Positions 19,576 to 28,559 of a DNA stretch of 61,247 bases are shown here, piece after piece. Made by a program: the position numbers and the translations under genes. Source of the DNA: JAVKSM01 sp039583705 (GTDB lineage Bacteria; Actinomycetota; Actinomycetes; Mycobacteriales; Pseudonocardiaceae). The first letter of the stretch is position 1. Every line of letters begins with the position of its first letter. The stretch spans positions 1 through 61,247 of the forward strand of contig JAVKSM010000003.1 of assembly GCA_039583705.1 (NCBI GenBank), given 5' to 3'. The notes under the pieces are model-generated. The model ran no database searches. It was not told where the DNA came from and worked only from the letters and a program-made list of their open reading frames with translations.

Positions 19576-19652
19576 CGCGCCGCAACCTTATCCGATCCGT
19601 GCCGGGAACCGCTCACCACCGACTCACGGTCGGCTGCCTAGCCTCGGTGGTC

Positions 19653-20810
19653 GTGTCCCGGGGTGTGCGCAGCGTCCTCGCGGCGGTGCTCGCGCTGCTC
19701 ACGGTCACCGGTTGCGCGAAATTTCCCGAAGCCGCCCCCCGAGACTGGCACGACAAGCCGGACCTCGGCGTGGAGGCGGCCCCGCAACCCCACCTTCCCG
19801 GGGTCACCTCCGACAACCCGGACGCTCCCGGCCAGCCTCCGGCGTCCGGGCCACCGGACGCACCGCGGGGATGCGCGGATCCTGATCCGCAGGTGGTCGC
19901 CACCTGCCTGGAGCCGACCTCCGCGGTGGCCGTGCTGCCGGACGGGCAGGCCGCGCTGGTCGCGGAGCGGACCACCGGCCGGGTGGTGCGGGTCGAGAAA
20001 GGCAAGCCACCTGTGACGCTGGCGACCTTTCCGGTGGACCCGGTCGGCGGCGGCGGCCTCACCGGACTGGCGCTCTCGCCGTCCTACGAGGAGGACGACC
20101 TGATCTATGCCTACGTCACGACGCCGACCGACAACCGGGTGCTGCGCTTCGCCGTGGGAGACGTGCCCAAGCCCGTGCTCACCGGCATCCCACGCGGCAC
20201 GAGCGACAACGCGGGTGCCCTCACCGCGGCTCCGGACGGCACGCTGCTCGTGGCGACGGGGGACGCCGGCGATCCGCGAGCCGCAGCCACGCCCGGCTCG
20301 CTGGCCGGCAAGGTGCTGCGGGTCGACGGCTTCGGCAAGCCGGCTAAGGACGACCCCGGTCCGGGCTCACCGGTACTCGCCTCGGGCCTGCACGCGCCGG
20401 GCGGGATGTGCAGCGATCCGGCCACCGCGACCTCCTGGGTCACCGACCGCACCGCCACCCGGGACGTCCTCTACCGGGTGAGCGCCGGCCCGTTGCTCAC
20501 GCCGGCGTGGACCTGGCCGGACCGCCCGGGAGTGGCCGGGTGTGCGGCAGCGCCCGGCATGCTCGCCGTGGCGTTGACCGGAGCCAGTGGGCTGTTCGTG
20601 CTGCACCCCACCCCGGACGGCCGGTTCGTCGGCTCCCCGCAGACCGTGCTCGCCGGAACCTACGGCCGCCTCTCCGGGGCCGCGCTGGCCTCGGACAGCC
20701 TGGTCTGGCTGGGCACGGCGAACAAGGGTGCCGGCGGCCCGGTCGTCTCCAGCGACGACCGCGTCCTGCGGATCCGGCCCCCGACCGGCGGCGGCACCGG
20801 GATCGACTGA
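19653..20810 (+). CDS. Lipoprotein with glucose/sorbosone dehydrogenase-like beta-propeller
   Basis: About 385 aa from GTG 19653; GTGs at 19647 and 19665 are alternatives. A signal peptide ends in the lipobox VTGC, so the mature protein is probably membrane-anchored outside the cell. A Pro-rich linker of about 50 residues follows. The propeller domain has repeats such as SAVAVLPDGQAALVAERTTG, GGLTGLALSPSYEEDD and NAGALTAAPDGTLLVATGDAG, characteristic of PQQ-dependent GSDH-like proteins. In many actinobacterial relatives enzymatic activity is unproven. It converges with gatB. Confidence 0.8.
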   Translation: MSRGVRSVLAAVLALLTVTGCAKFPEAAPRDWHDKPDLGVEAAPQPHLPGVTSDNPDAPGQPPASGPPDAPRGCADPDPQVVATCLEPTSAVAVLPDGQAALVAERTTGRVVRVEKGKPPVTLATFPVDPVGGGGLTGLALSPSYEEDDLIYAYVTTPTDNRVLRFAVGDVPKPVLTGIPRGTSDNAGALTAAPDGTLLVATGDAGDPRAAATPGSLAGKVLRVDGFGKPAKDDPGPGSPVLASGLHAPGGMCSDPATATSWVTDRTATRDVLYRVSAGPLLTPAWTWPDRPGVAGCAAAPGMLAVALTGASGLFVLHPTPDGRFVGSPQTVLAGTYGRLSGAALASDSLVWLGTANKGAGGPVVSSDDRVLRIRPPTGGGTGID

Positions 20811-20902
20811 CCTCGTGAACGGCATCGCAGCGGCCAGGACACGCGCCATGACTTCCGACCGGTTCCGATCAGGCGGGGCCACCGACCGTGGTCGGTGCGC
20901 GC

Positions 20903-22411
20903 TCACGGTGCGCAGCGCGCCAAGACGAGCTCGCGGACGCGCTGGGCGTCGGCTTGGCCCCTGGTGGCCCGCATGACGGCGCCGACGATCGCTCCGGCGG
21001 CCGCCACCTTGCCACCGCGGATCTTCTCCGCGACATCAGGCTGGGCCGCGAGCGCCTCGTCCACCGCAGCCGCCAGCGCCGATGCGTCGGACACCACGGC
21101 CAGCCCGCGCGAGGCGACGACCTCGTCCGGCTCGCCCTCGCCGGCCAGCACCCCGTCGACCACCTGCCGGGCCAGCGTGTGGGTCAGCGCGCCCCCGGAC
21201 ACCAGCGCCACCACCCTGGCCACCTGGGCCGGGGTGATCGGCAGGTCGGCGAGCTCCACCTCGCGGGTGTTCGCCTCCTGCGCCAGGTAGTTGACCCACC
21301 ACGACCGGGCCGCGTCGGGCGGCGCCCCGGCGTCCACGGTGGATGCGACGAGGTCCAGCGCGCCGGCGTTGACGAGGTCCCGCAGCTCGGTGTCGGAGAG
21401 CTGCCACTCGGCGGCCACCCGGGCGCGGCGCTGCCGGGGCAGCTCGGGCAGCGTCGCCCGCAGCTCCTCGACCCGCTCGGGGGTCGGCGCGATCGGTACC
21501 AGGTCGGGCTCGGGGAAGTAGCGGTAGTCCTCGGCGGTCTCCTTGCGCCGCCCCGGCGACGTGGTGGACGTCGTCTCGTCGAAGTGCCGCGTCTCCTGCA
21601 CCACGACCCCTCCGGCCGCGAGCACAGCGGCCTGCCGGCACATCTCGTAGCACACCGCCCGCTCCACCGAGCGCAGCGAGTTGACGTTCTTGGTCTCGGT
21701 CCGCGTGCCGAACCGCGACGACCCGCGCGGCATCAGCGAGACGTTGGCGTCGCAGCGCAGCGACCCCTGGTCCATCCGCACGTCGGACACGGCCAGTGCC
21801 CGCAGCAGGTCCCGCAGCGCACTGACGTAGGCCCGCGCGATCTCCGGCGCCCGCGCTCCCGCCCCGACCACCGGCTTGGTGACGATCTCGATCAACGGTA
21901 CGCCGGCTCGGTTGTAGTCCAGCAGCGAGTAGTCCGCGCCGTGGATCCGACCTGTGCGCCCGCCCATATGCAACGACTTGCCGGTGTCCTCCTCCATGTG
22001 CGCCCGCTCGATGCCGACCCGGAAGGCCGAGCCGTCCGCCAACAGCACGTCGAGGTGCCCGTCCACCGCGATCGGCTCGTCGTACTGCGAGGTCTGAAAG
22101 TTCTTGGGCATGTCCGGGTAGAAGTAGTTCTTGCGCGCGAAGCGGCACCACGACGCGATCGAGCAGTCCAGCGCCAGCCCGATCCGGATCACCGATTCCA
22201 CCGCGGCGGCGTTGAGCACCGGCAGCGAGCCGGGCAGGCCGAGGCAGGTCGGGCAGACCAGGGTGTTGGGCGGTGCGCCGAAGATGTTCCCGCAGCCGCA
22301 GAACATCTTCGTCGCCGTCGACAGCTCGACGTGCACCTCGAGCCCGAGCACCGGGTCGAATCGCTCGACCACCTCGGCGTAGTCCAGCAGCTCGATGGTT
22401 CGCTCGTTCAC
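20903..22411 (-). CDS. gatB: Asp-tRNA(Asn)/Glu-tRNA(Gln) amidotransferase subunit B
   Basis: 502 aa. GTG 22411 overlaps the gatA stop (GTGA), so I start there rather than at earlier in-frame codons. The GatB core begins GLEVHVELSTATKMFC, with the zinc-cysteine pairs CGCGN and CPTCLGLPGSLP. The ATP/Mg kinase-like region includes DYNRAGVPLIEIVTKP, and the tail is a YqeY-like helical tRNA-binding domain ending GKVAAAGAIVGAVMRATRGQ. It phosphorylates misacylated Glu/Asp-tRNA before transamidation. Third gene of gatC-gatA-gatB. Confidence 0.96.
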   Translation of the reverse strand: MNERTIELLDYAEVVERFDPVLGLEVHVELSTATKMFCGCGNIFGAPPNTLVCPTCLGLPGSLPVLNAAAVESVIRIGLALDCSIASWCRFARKNYFYPDMPKNFQTSQYDEPIAVDGHLDVLLADGSAFRVGIERAHMEEDTGKSLHMGGRTGRIHGADYSLLDYNRAGVPLIEIVTKPVVGAGARAPEIARAYVSALRDLLRALAVSDVRMDQGSLRCDANVSLMPRGSSRFGTRTETKNVNSLRSVERAVCYEMCRQAAVLAAGGVVVQETRHFDETTSTTSPGRRKETAEDYRYFPEPDLVPIAPTPERVEELRATLPELPRQRRARVAAEWQLSDTELRDLVNAGALDLVASTVDAGAPPDAARSWWVNYLAQEANTREVELADLPITPAQVARVVALVSGGALTHTLARQVVDGVLAGEGEPDEVVASRGLAVVSDASALAAAVDEALAAQPDVAEKIRGGKVAAAGAIVGAVMRATRGQADAQRVRELVLARCAP

Positions 22412-23904
22412 CCCACCGTCTCCAACTCCGGCACCCGGTCGATCGTCGGCGCATCCTGTGCCGCCTCGAACGCCGCCGCCACCCGGTAGCCGCGGTCGTC
22501 TGCCAGCGCCGGTGACATCACCTGCAGCCCGGCCGGCAGGCCGTCCTCGTCGGAGGTGCCACAGGGGACGGACAGCGCGGCGTTGCCGGCCAGGTTCGCG
22601 GGGATCGTGCACCGGTCGGCGAGATACATGGCCATCGGGTCGTCCACCCGCTCGCCGATCCGGAACGCCGTGGTGGGCGTCGTGGGCGAGACCAGCACGT
22701 CCGCCCGCTCGAAGGCGGCGTCGAAGTCCCGCGCGATCAGCGTGCGCACCTTCTGCGCCTGGCCGTAGTAGGCGTCGTAGTACCCGGAGGACAGCGCGTA
22801 GGTGCCGATCATGATCCGGCGCTTGACCTCCGCGCCGAAGCCAGCCTCCCGCGTCGCCGCCATCACCTGCTCCGCGCTGGCCACCCCGTCGTCCCCGACC
22901 CGCAGCCCGTAGCGCATCCCGTCGAACCGGGCCAGGTTCGACGAGCACTCGCTGGGCGCGATGAGGTAGTAGGCCGGAAGGGCGTAGCCGAAGGACGGGC
23001 AGGACACCTCGACGACCTCGGCGCCCAGCCCCCGCAGCGTGTCCACGGCGGCGGAGAAGGCCCGCAGCACCCCGGGCTGGTAGCCCTCGCCGCCGAGCTC
23101 GGCGACCACCCCGACCCGCACGCCCCGCAGGTCACCGGCCGCACCGGCCCGGGCAGCGGCCACCACCGGCGGTACCGGTGCGTTGATTGAGGTCGAGTCC
23201 AGCGAATCCCAGCCGGCGATCACCTCGTGCAGCAGCGCCGCGTCGAGCACGGTGCGCGCGCACGGACCGGCCTGGTCCAACGACGACGAGAACGCCACCA
23301 GCCCGTACCGCGACACCCCGCCGTAGGTCGGCTTGACACCGACGGTGCCGGTCACCGCGCCCGGCTGGCGGATCGAGCCGCCGGTGTCGGTGCCCACCGC
23401 GAGCGGCACCTCGAACGCCGCCAGCGAGGCCGACGACCCGCCGCCGGAGCCGCCTGGCACCCGGGAGAGGTCCCACGGGTTGTGGGTCGGACCGAACGCC
23501 GAGTTCTCCGTGGAGGAGCCCATCGCGAACTCGTCCATGTTCGTCTTGCCGAGGATCACCAGGCCGGCCGCCCGCAGCCGACGCACCACGGTCGCGTCGT
23601 AGGGCGGGCGCCAGCCGGAGAGGATTCGAGACCCGCACGTGGTGGGCATGTCCGCGGTGGTGAGCACGTCCTTGACGGCCACCGGCACCCCGGCCAGTGG
23701 GGAGGCCGGTGCGGCTCCCGCGTCCAGCGCGTCGTCCACCACCCGGGCGGTGGTGAGCGCGGCTTCGGCGTCGACGTGCAGGAAAGCGTGTACCGCGCCA
23801 TCGACGGCCGCGATCCGCTCCAGGTGGGCCTGGGTCACCTCCACGGCGGAGACATCGCGGGCGTGGATCCTTCTCGCCAACTCCGCCGCGCTGCGTCGGA
23901 TCAC
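22408..23904 (-). CDS. gatA: Asp-tRNA(Asn)/Glu-tRNA(Gln) amidotransferase subunit A
   Basis: 498 aa. Glutaminase subunit of GatCAB. The amidase-signature triad is present: Lys78 in GVPVAVKDVL, then the Ser/Gly loop GGSGGGSSASLAAFE and the nucleophile region GTDTGGSIRQPGAVTG. The substrate loop reads GVKPTYGGVSRYGL. GTG 23904 overlaps the gatC stop and its own stop overlaps gatB, so all three subunits are translationally coupled. In mycobacteria pfkA lies between gatA and gatB; it is absent here. Confidence 0.96.
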   Translation of the reverse strand: MIRRSAAELARRIHARDVSAVEVTQAHLERIAAVDGAVHAFLHVDAEAALTTARVVDDALDAGAAPASPLAGVPVAVKDVLTTADMPTTCGSRILSGWRPPYDATVVRRLRAAGLVILGKTNMDEFAMGSSTENSAFGPTHNPWDLSRVPGGSGGGSSASLAAFEVPLAVGTDTGGSIRQPGAVTGTVGVKPTYGGVSRYGLVAFSSSLDQAGPCARTVLDAALLHEVIAGWDSLDSTSINAPVPPVVAAARAGAAGDLRGVRVGVVAELGGEGYQPGVLRAFSAAVDTLRGLGAEVVEVSCPSFGYALPAYYLIAPSECSSNLARFDGMRYGLRVGDDGVASAEQVMAATREAGFGAEVKRRIMIGTYALSSGYYDAYYGQAQKVRTLIARDFDAAFERADVLVSPTTPTTAFRIGERVDDPMAMYLADRCTIPANLAGNAALSVPCGTSDEDGLPAGLQVMSPALADDRGYRVAAAFEAAQDAPTIDRVPELETVG

Positions 23905-24197
23905 TCGTCCCCCAGGATCCGCGGCACCCGGAACCGGCCCTGCTCGACAGCCGGAGCACCGGCCAGCGCCTGCTCCCGCCGGAGCCCCGGGCGCACGACG
24001 TCAGGCCGGAACACGTTGGTCAGGGGGACGGCGTGCGAGGTCGGCGGGATATCCCCGGAGGCCACCTGACCCACCCGCGCCACCGAGGTGAGGATCACGT
24101 CGAGCTGGCCGGCGAAGAGATCCAGTTCGGCGTCGGTGACGTCAAGGCGGGCCAGGGCGGCGAGGTGGGCGACCTCGTCGCGCGAGATGGCAGGCAT
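23901..24197 (-). CDS. gatC: Asp-tRNA(Asn)/Glu-tRNA(Gln) amidotransferase subunit C
   Basis: 98 aa. The small chain that wraps GatA and GatB. It begins ISRDEVAHLAALARLDVTD, the standard GatC helix, and retains the conserved extended tail motif VPLTNVFRPDVV. First gene of the operon, diverging from the ACT-domain gene. Together with GatA and GatB it implies indirect synthesis of Gln-tRNA and/or Asn-tRNA. Confidence 0.95.
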   Translation of the reverse strand: MPAISRDEVAHLAALARLDVTDAELDLFAGQLDVILTSVARVGQVASGDIPPTSHAVPLTNVFRPDVVRPGLRREQALAGAPAVEQGRFRVPRILGDE

Positions 24198-24310
24198 GAT
24201 CCTCCGGTACTGGGACGCGCAGAGCGGTGCCGCACCCCGAGTCTAGGTCGCCGTGCCCGCCGGCCCCGAACGGGTTCCCGGCCGACCGGCCGAACCGGGA
24301 ATCGGCCCGA

Positions 24311-24373
24311 CAGGACCGACCGGGCAAGGACCGACCCGGCAAAGATCGGCCCGAGGAGGACCGACCCGGCCGC
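24311..24373. repeat. Degenerate GGACCGACCCGGC-type repeats
   Basis: The stretch holds three close copies of GGACCGACC(C/G)GG and a diverged one (AGATCGGCCCG) with a spacing of 14-31 bases, in the intergenic region between gatC and the ACT-domain gene. It may contain regulatory sites for the two divergent units, but no promoter is clear. The rest of 24198-24471 holds nothing I recognise. Confidence 0.45.
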
Positions 24374-24471
24374 GACTCCGGTGACGACGGCGCGAGAGCC
24401 CGGCTGTCAGACTCAGACACCACGGACGACGCTGGCGGCCAGGCTCCGCGGCGGTGAGGAAGGCGGGCGGT

Positions 24472-25119
24472 GTGACGTTCCTGCTCCGGGTGGTGCTCCC
24501 GGACCGGCCCGGCAGCCTGGGCGCAGTCGCCACCGCGCTGGGCATCGCCGGGGCCGACATCCTCACCGTCGACGTCGTCGAGCGGGGCCATGGCGCAGCG
24601 GTGGACGACCTCGTCGTGGAGCTGCCGTCGGGACGGCCGCCCGACGTGCTCATCACCGCGGCCGAGTCGGTGGCCGGGGTGCAGGTCGAGTCGGTGCGTC
24701 CGTTCGCCGGCGCGCTCGACACCCACCGCGAGCTGGAGCTGGTCGAGGCCGTCGCGGCTGACCCCGCGGCCGGCCTGGCACGCTTCGCCGACGGAGTGCC
24801 GCGGATCTTCCGGTCCGGGTGGGCGCTCGTCGTGTCGATCGAGGACGGGACGCTGCGGCGGGTGGCGGCCAGCGGCGCCGCTCCGGAGACCCCCGCCGAG
24901 CACCTGCCGTGGCTGCCGTTGCAGCGGGCGGGCGTGCTCGATGAGACCTACCCGGTGCCCCAGCCCTGGCGGGAGCTGGGCACCGAACTGGCTGCCGCGC
25001 CGCTGGGACGTCCCGACCGCGTGATCGTCGTCGGCCGACCCGGAGGGCCGGCCTTCCGGCCCTCCGAACTCGCCCGGCTCGCCCACCTCGCCGGGATCGT
25101 CGCGACCGTCACCGGTTGA
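24472..25119 (+). CDS. ACT domain-containing protein
   Basis: About 215 aa from GTG 24472, with GAGGAAGG upstream; a GTG at 24454 is possible. The N-terminal ACT domain reads FLLRVVLPDRPGSLGAVATA and GADILTVDVVERG. The second half (SGWALVVSIEDGTLRRVAAS) resembles a GAF-like or degenerate regulatory domain. A homologue occupies the same place, divergent from gatC, in mycobacteria. ACT domains bind amino acids, so a regulatory role is plausible; no DNA-binding motif is seen. Confidence 0.75.
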   Translation: MTFLLRVVLPDRPGSLGAVATALGIAGADILTVDVVERGHGAAVDDLVVELPSGRPPDVLITAAESVAGVQVESVRPFAGALDTHRELELVEAVAADPAAGLARFADGVPRIFRSGWALVVSIEDGTLRRVAASGAAPETPAEHLPWLPLQRAGVLDETYPVPQPWRELGTELAAAPLGRPDRVIVVGRPGGPAFRPSELARLAHLAGIVATVTG

Positions 25120-25167
25120 TACGCAACGGCACGTGAGCGATCCCGGCCGGGGAGCGCTTCGTGGATT

Positions 25168-25503
25168 ATGGTGCTGGCCGGCTCGCTGGCCGGGCAGGTC
25201 AGCAGGATCGTCAGCTTGAGGTTGACGACCCGCCGGTCCGGCGCGTCGTGGAGCCAGGTCGGCGCCAGCGTGGGCGTCTCCAAGCAAGCCGCCCAGAAGC
25301 GGTTCGTTCTGCGCGGCCTCGTGCCAGAAGGGCGAGAGGCGTTCTCCCGCCTCACTCCGCGTGCCCGCAATGTGCTCGCCGCCGCCGGGCGGCTTGCCGT
25401 GAGCTCAACTTCGCCGCCGACGGCGAGGCAGCGCTCAAGGACACCCTCAAGTTGCTGGCCAGCGAATTCGCCGAGCTGTTGCAGGCCCGGTTCAAGGTAG
25501 GCT
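25168..25503 (+). pseudogene. Decayed HTH/Clp-N-like gene
   Basis: One frame encodes a helix-turn-helix, GASWSQVGASVGVSKQAAQK, followed by FSRLTPRARNVLAAAGR, which resembles the start of a Clp N-terminal repeat. This arrangement occurs in small actinobacterial HTH-Clp-R proteins. The frame then becomes meaningless while another frame gives a helical tail, ALKDTLKLLASEFAELLQAR, up to a stop at 25503. A frameshift and internal loss have probably destroyed the gene. It converges with the BKACE gene. Confidence 0.5.
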
Positions 25504-25551
25504 GACAGCGCGCATGCCAGGCGGGAGCGGCGGGGGCCGCCACCCGGCGGC

Positions 25552-26325
25552 TCAGCGCCGGCGCTCGGCGCCGAAGCGGGGCCGGCCTTTCACGAACCGG
25601 GCCGGCAACTGCTGGCCCACCGCGATCCGGACCAGCTCGGCGTTGCCGGTGGCGAGCCAGTCACGGTCCGGCCCCGTGAGGGTGTCCTCGAAGCCGATCC
25701 GGGTGTCCAACCCGAGCCGTTGCGCGTGCTCCAGCACCGGCCAGGCCGCGGCCTCCTCGCCGTGCAGCAGCACCGGAACCGACAGCGGGCCCAGTGCCCG
25801 CAGGATGCGCGCCGCCTCGGCGACCGCGGTGACAGGATCGGTGACCGTCACCTCAGCCTGCACCCGGACGGTGCCGGGCGGCACCCCGGCCGTCCGCAGC
25901 CGGACGGCGTCGCCGCTGGTCCACACCCCGAGCTCGACCCCGATGCCGACGGCGTGCAGCGCCGCGCAGACCTCCTGCCAGCCCCGCTCGTGCACGTTGA
26001 CCGAGGCGACGTCGGGCCGGCCGGCGCCGAGCCGGCCCCAGACGGTGACCGCCTCGATCCGCCGCTGCGGGTTGGGCGCTACCCAGCGAGCCGTCGTCAC
26101 CCCGATCTCGATGCCGGGCACCACGGCCCGGATCGCCGCCACGGTCGCCGCCACGGGCGCAGTGTCAAGCGTCTCCAGCCCGTCGGCGGTCCTGGGGTGC
26201 ACGTGGATCGACTCGACGCCCAGCTCCACCGCCATGCGCGCGTCGGACGCCAGCTCGTGCGGCTGGGACGGCATGGCGGGGTGGGCGTCGACTTGGCGCG
26301 CACCGTTCAGACACGCCTGCAGCAC
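25552..26325 (-). CDS. BKACE-family (DUF849) beta-keto acid cleavage enzyme
   Basis: 257 aa from GTG 26325. TIM barrel beginning LQACLNGAR. The metal ligands are in ESIHVHPRTADG (His-x-His) and the conserved Glu region IGFEDTLTGPDRDW. The family, typified by 3-keto-5-aminohexanoate cleavage enzyme, condenses a beta-keto acid with acetyl-CoA to give a CoA ester and acetoacetate; substrates vary widely. The protein is slightly shorter than most members but complete in core motifs. No pathway genes adjoin it, so the substrate is unknown. Confidence 0.85.
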   Translation of the reverse strand: MLQACLNGARQVDAHPAMPSQPHELASDARMAVELGVESIHVHPRTADGLETLDTAPVAATVAAIRAVVPGIEIGVTTARWVAPNPQRRIEAVTVWGRLGAGRPDVASVNVHERGWQEVCAALHAVGIGVELGVWTSGDAVRLRTAGVPPGTVRVQAEVTVTDPVTAVAEAARILRALGPLSVPVLLHGEEAAAWPVLEHAQRLGLDTRIGFEDTLTGPDRDWLATGNAELVRIAVGQQLPARFVKGRPRFGAERRR

Positions 26326-26418
26326 GGGAGCGGCTCACCTCCCATTTCGCTCGAGCACGCGCTCGTCAGAGAGTATCGACGGGTGTGTCTGCCTCGTCCA
26401 CGGCCACCAGCGGCGCCC

Positions 26419-28515
26419 TCACGACGGCCCCGCAACCAGCTCGGCGGCCGCGTCCGGGCCAGCGTCGAGCAACACGCGAAACCCGCCCTCGTCGAGCACC
26501 GGGACCCCCAGGTGCACGGCCTTCTCGTACTTCGACCCTGGTGCCTCACCGGCGATGAGAAACGCCGTCTTCCTCGACACCGCTCCGGCGGCCCGCCCAC
26601 CCCGCAAGGTGATCGCCTGCTTGGCCTCGTCCCTGGAGAAGCCCTCCAACGAGCCCGTGACCACGATCGACAACCCTTCCAGGATCCGCGGCACCGACCC
26701 GTCCCGCTCATCCGCCAGGCGCACCCCGGCGCGGCGCCACCGGGCGACGACCTCACGGTGCCAGTCCACCGCGAACCACTCCCGGACGGCGGCGGCGATG
26801 GTGTGCCCCACCCCGTCGACCGCGGCCAGCTCCTCCTCGCTGGCCACCTCGATGCGGTCCAGCGACCCGAACTCCCGGGCCAGCGCCTGCGCCGCCGTGG
26901 GCCCGACATGCCGGATCGACAGCGCCACCAACACCCTCCACAGTGGATGCTGCTTGGCGGAGTCCAGGTTGGCCAGCAGCTTGCGCCCGTTCGCGGACAG
27001 CTCGCCGGCCTTGGTCCGGAACAGCTCGACCCGCAGCAGATCCCCTCCGGTGAGGGAGAACACGTCGCCCTCGTCGCGCAGCACACCGGAGGACAGCAAC
27101 GCCGTGGCCGCCTCGTAGCCCAGCACCTCGATGTCGAGGGCGCCGCGGCCGGCGAGGTGGAACAGCCGCTCCCGCAGTTGCGCCGGGCAGTACCTCGCGT
27201 TGGGGCAGCGGATGTCGACGTCGGCCTCCCGCTCCCGGCGCAGCGCAGTGCCGCACTCCGGGCACGTGGTGGGCATGACGAAGACGCGCTCGTCCCCGGT
27301 GCGGGCCGCGACCACCGGTCCGAGCACCTCCGGGATGACGTCGCCGGCCTTGCGGACCACGACGGTGTCCCCGACGAGCACACCCTTGCGCCGCACCTCC
27401 TCGGCGTTGTGCAGCGTCGCCAGCGATACCGTGGAACCGGCGACCGTCACCGGCTCCATGAAGGCGAACGGGGTGACCCGGCCGGTACGCCCGACGTTGA
27501 CCCGGATGTCCACCAGCTTCGTCGTGGCCTCCTCCGGCGGGTACTTGTAGGCGATCGACCAGCGGGGAGCCCGCGAGGTCGCACCCAGCCGGCGTTGCAG
27601 CGCCATCTCGTCGACCTTGACCACGACACCGTCGATCTCGTACTCGACGTCGTGGCGGTGCTCGCCCCAGTAGGCGACGTGGTCGAGCACCTCCGCCGCT
27701 CCGCGACGCACCACGGTGTGCTCCGAGACCGGCAGGCCCCACACCCGCAGCGCGTCGTAGGCCTGCGACTGCCGCAGCGGGGCGAAGCCCTCCCGCACCC
27801 CGAGGCCGTGGCAGACCATCCGCAGCGGGCGGGTGGCGGTGACCCGCGGATCCTTCTGCCGCAGCGACCCGGCGGCGGTGTTACGCGGGTTGGCGAACGG
27901 CGGCTTTCCCGCCTCGACCAGCGCGGCGTTGAGCTCGGCGAAGTCGGCGATCCGGAAGAACACCTCGCCGCGCACCTCCAGCAGCCGGGGCACCGGGAGC
28001 TCCTCACTGCCCGCCAGCCGCTGCGGGACGTCGCGCAGCGTGCGGATGTTGAGGGTGACGTCCTCGCCGGTGCGGCCGTCGCCGCGGGTGGCCGCGCGCG
28101 CCAGCCGGCCGTCCTCGTAGAGCAGGTCGACGGCAAGCCCGTCCACCTTCAGCTCGCACACGAACGGCAGCTCGGCTGCGTCCTCCCGCGAAACCTCGCG
28201 CTGCACCCGCTCCACCCAGGTTCGCAGTTCGTCGGGCTGGAAGGCGTTGTCCAGGCTGAGCATGCGCTCGGGGTGGTCGACCGGCTGGAAATCCGTGGCG
28301 AAGCCGCCGCCGACGCGCTGCGTGGGCGAGTCCGGCGTGACCAGCTCGGGGTAGGCGTCCTCGAGCGCCGTCAGCTCCCGGAGCAGCGCGTCGAACTGGC
28401 CGTCGGAGATCACCGGAGCGTCGAGTACGTAGTACCGGAACTGGTGGTCCGCGATCTCGCGGGCAAGCTCCGCGTGCCGCTGCCGAACCTCTCCAGGCAG
28501 ACCGCCGACAGTCAC
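26419..28515 (-). CDS. ligA: NAD-dependent DNA ligase
   Basis: 698 aa, full length. The N-terminal domain Ia with YYVLDAPVISDGQFD binds NAD. The adenylation lysine is Lys123 in ELKVDGLAVD. OB fold, then a four-Cys zinc finger (CPECGTAL and CPNARYCPAQ near residue 430), helix-hairpin-helix repeats, and a C-terminal BRCT domain from about residue 610 (GLSIVVTGSLEGFSRDEA). It seals nicks in replication and repair. In mycobacteria it also lies next to a MetE-like gene; here dapA lies between them. The 93 bp between ligA and the BKACE gene hold no element. Confidence 0.96.
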   Translation of the reverse strand: MTVGGLPGEVRQRHAELAREIADHQFRYYVLDAPVISDGQFDALLRELTALEDAYPELVTPDSPTQRVGGGFATDFQPVDHPERMLSLDNAFQPDELRTWVERVQREVSREDAAELPFVCELKVDGLAVDLLYEDGRLARAATRGDGRTGEDVTLNIRTLRDVPQRLAGSEELPVPRLLEVRGEVFFRIADFAELNAALVEAGKPPFANPRNTAAGSLRQKDPRVTATRPLRMVCHGLGVREGFAPLRQSQAYDALRVWGLPVSEHTVVRRGAAEVLDHVAYWGEHRHDVEYEIDGVVVKVDEMALQRRLGATSRAPRWSIAYKYPPEEATTKLVDIRVNVGRTGRVTPFAFMEPVTVAGSTVSLATLHNAEEVRRKGVLVGDTVVVRKAGDVIPEVLGPVVAARTGDERVFVMPTTCPECGTALRREREADVDIRCPNARYCPAQLRERLFHLAGRGALDIEVLGYEAATALLSSGVLRDEGDVFSLTGGDLLRVELFRTKAGELSANGRKLLANLDSAKQHPLWRVLVALSIRHVGPTAAQALAREFGSLDRIEVASEEELAAVDGVGHTIAAAVREWFAVDWHREVVARWRRAGVRLADERDGSVPRILEGLSIVVTGSLEGFSRDEAKQAITLRGGRAAGAVSRKTAFLIAGEAPGSKYEKAVHLGVPVLDEGGFRVLLDAGPDAAAELVAGPS

Positions 28516-28559
28516 GCCTGAAGGCTAACCGACCACCCGGACTGCATCGGGGTGATCCA

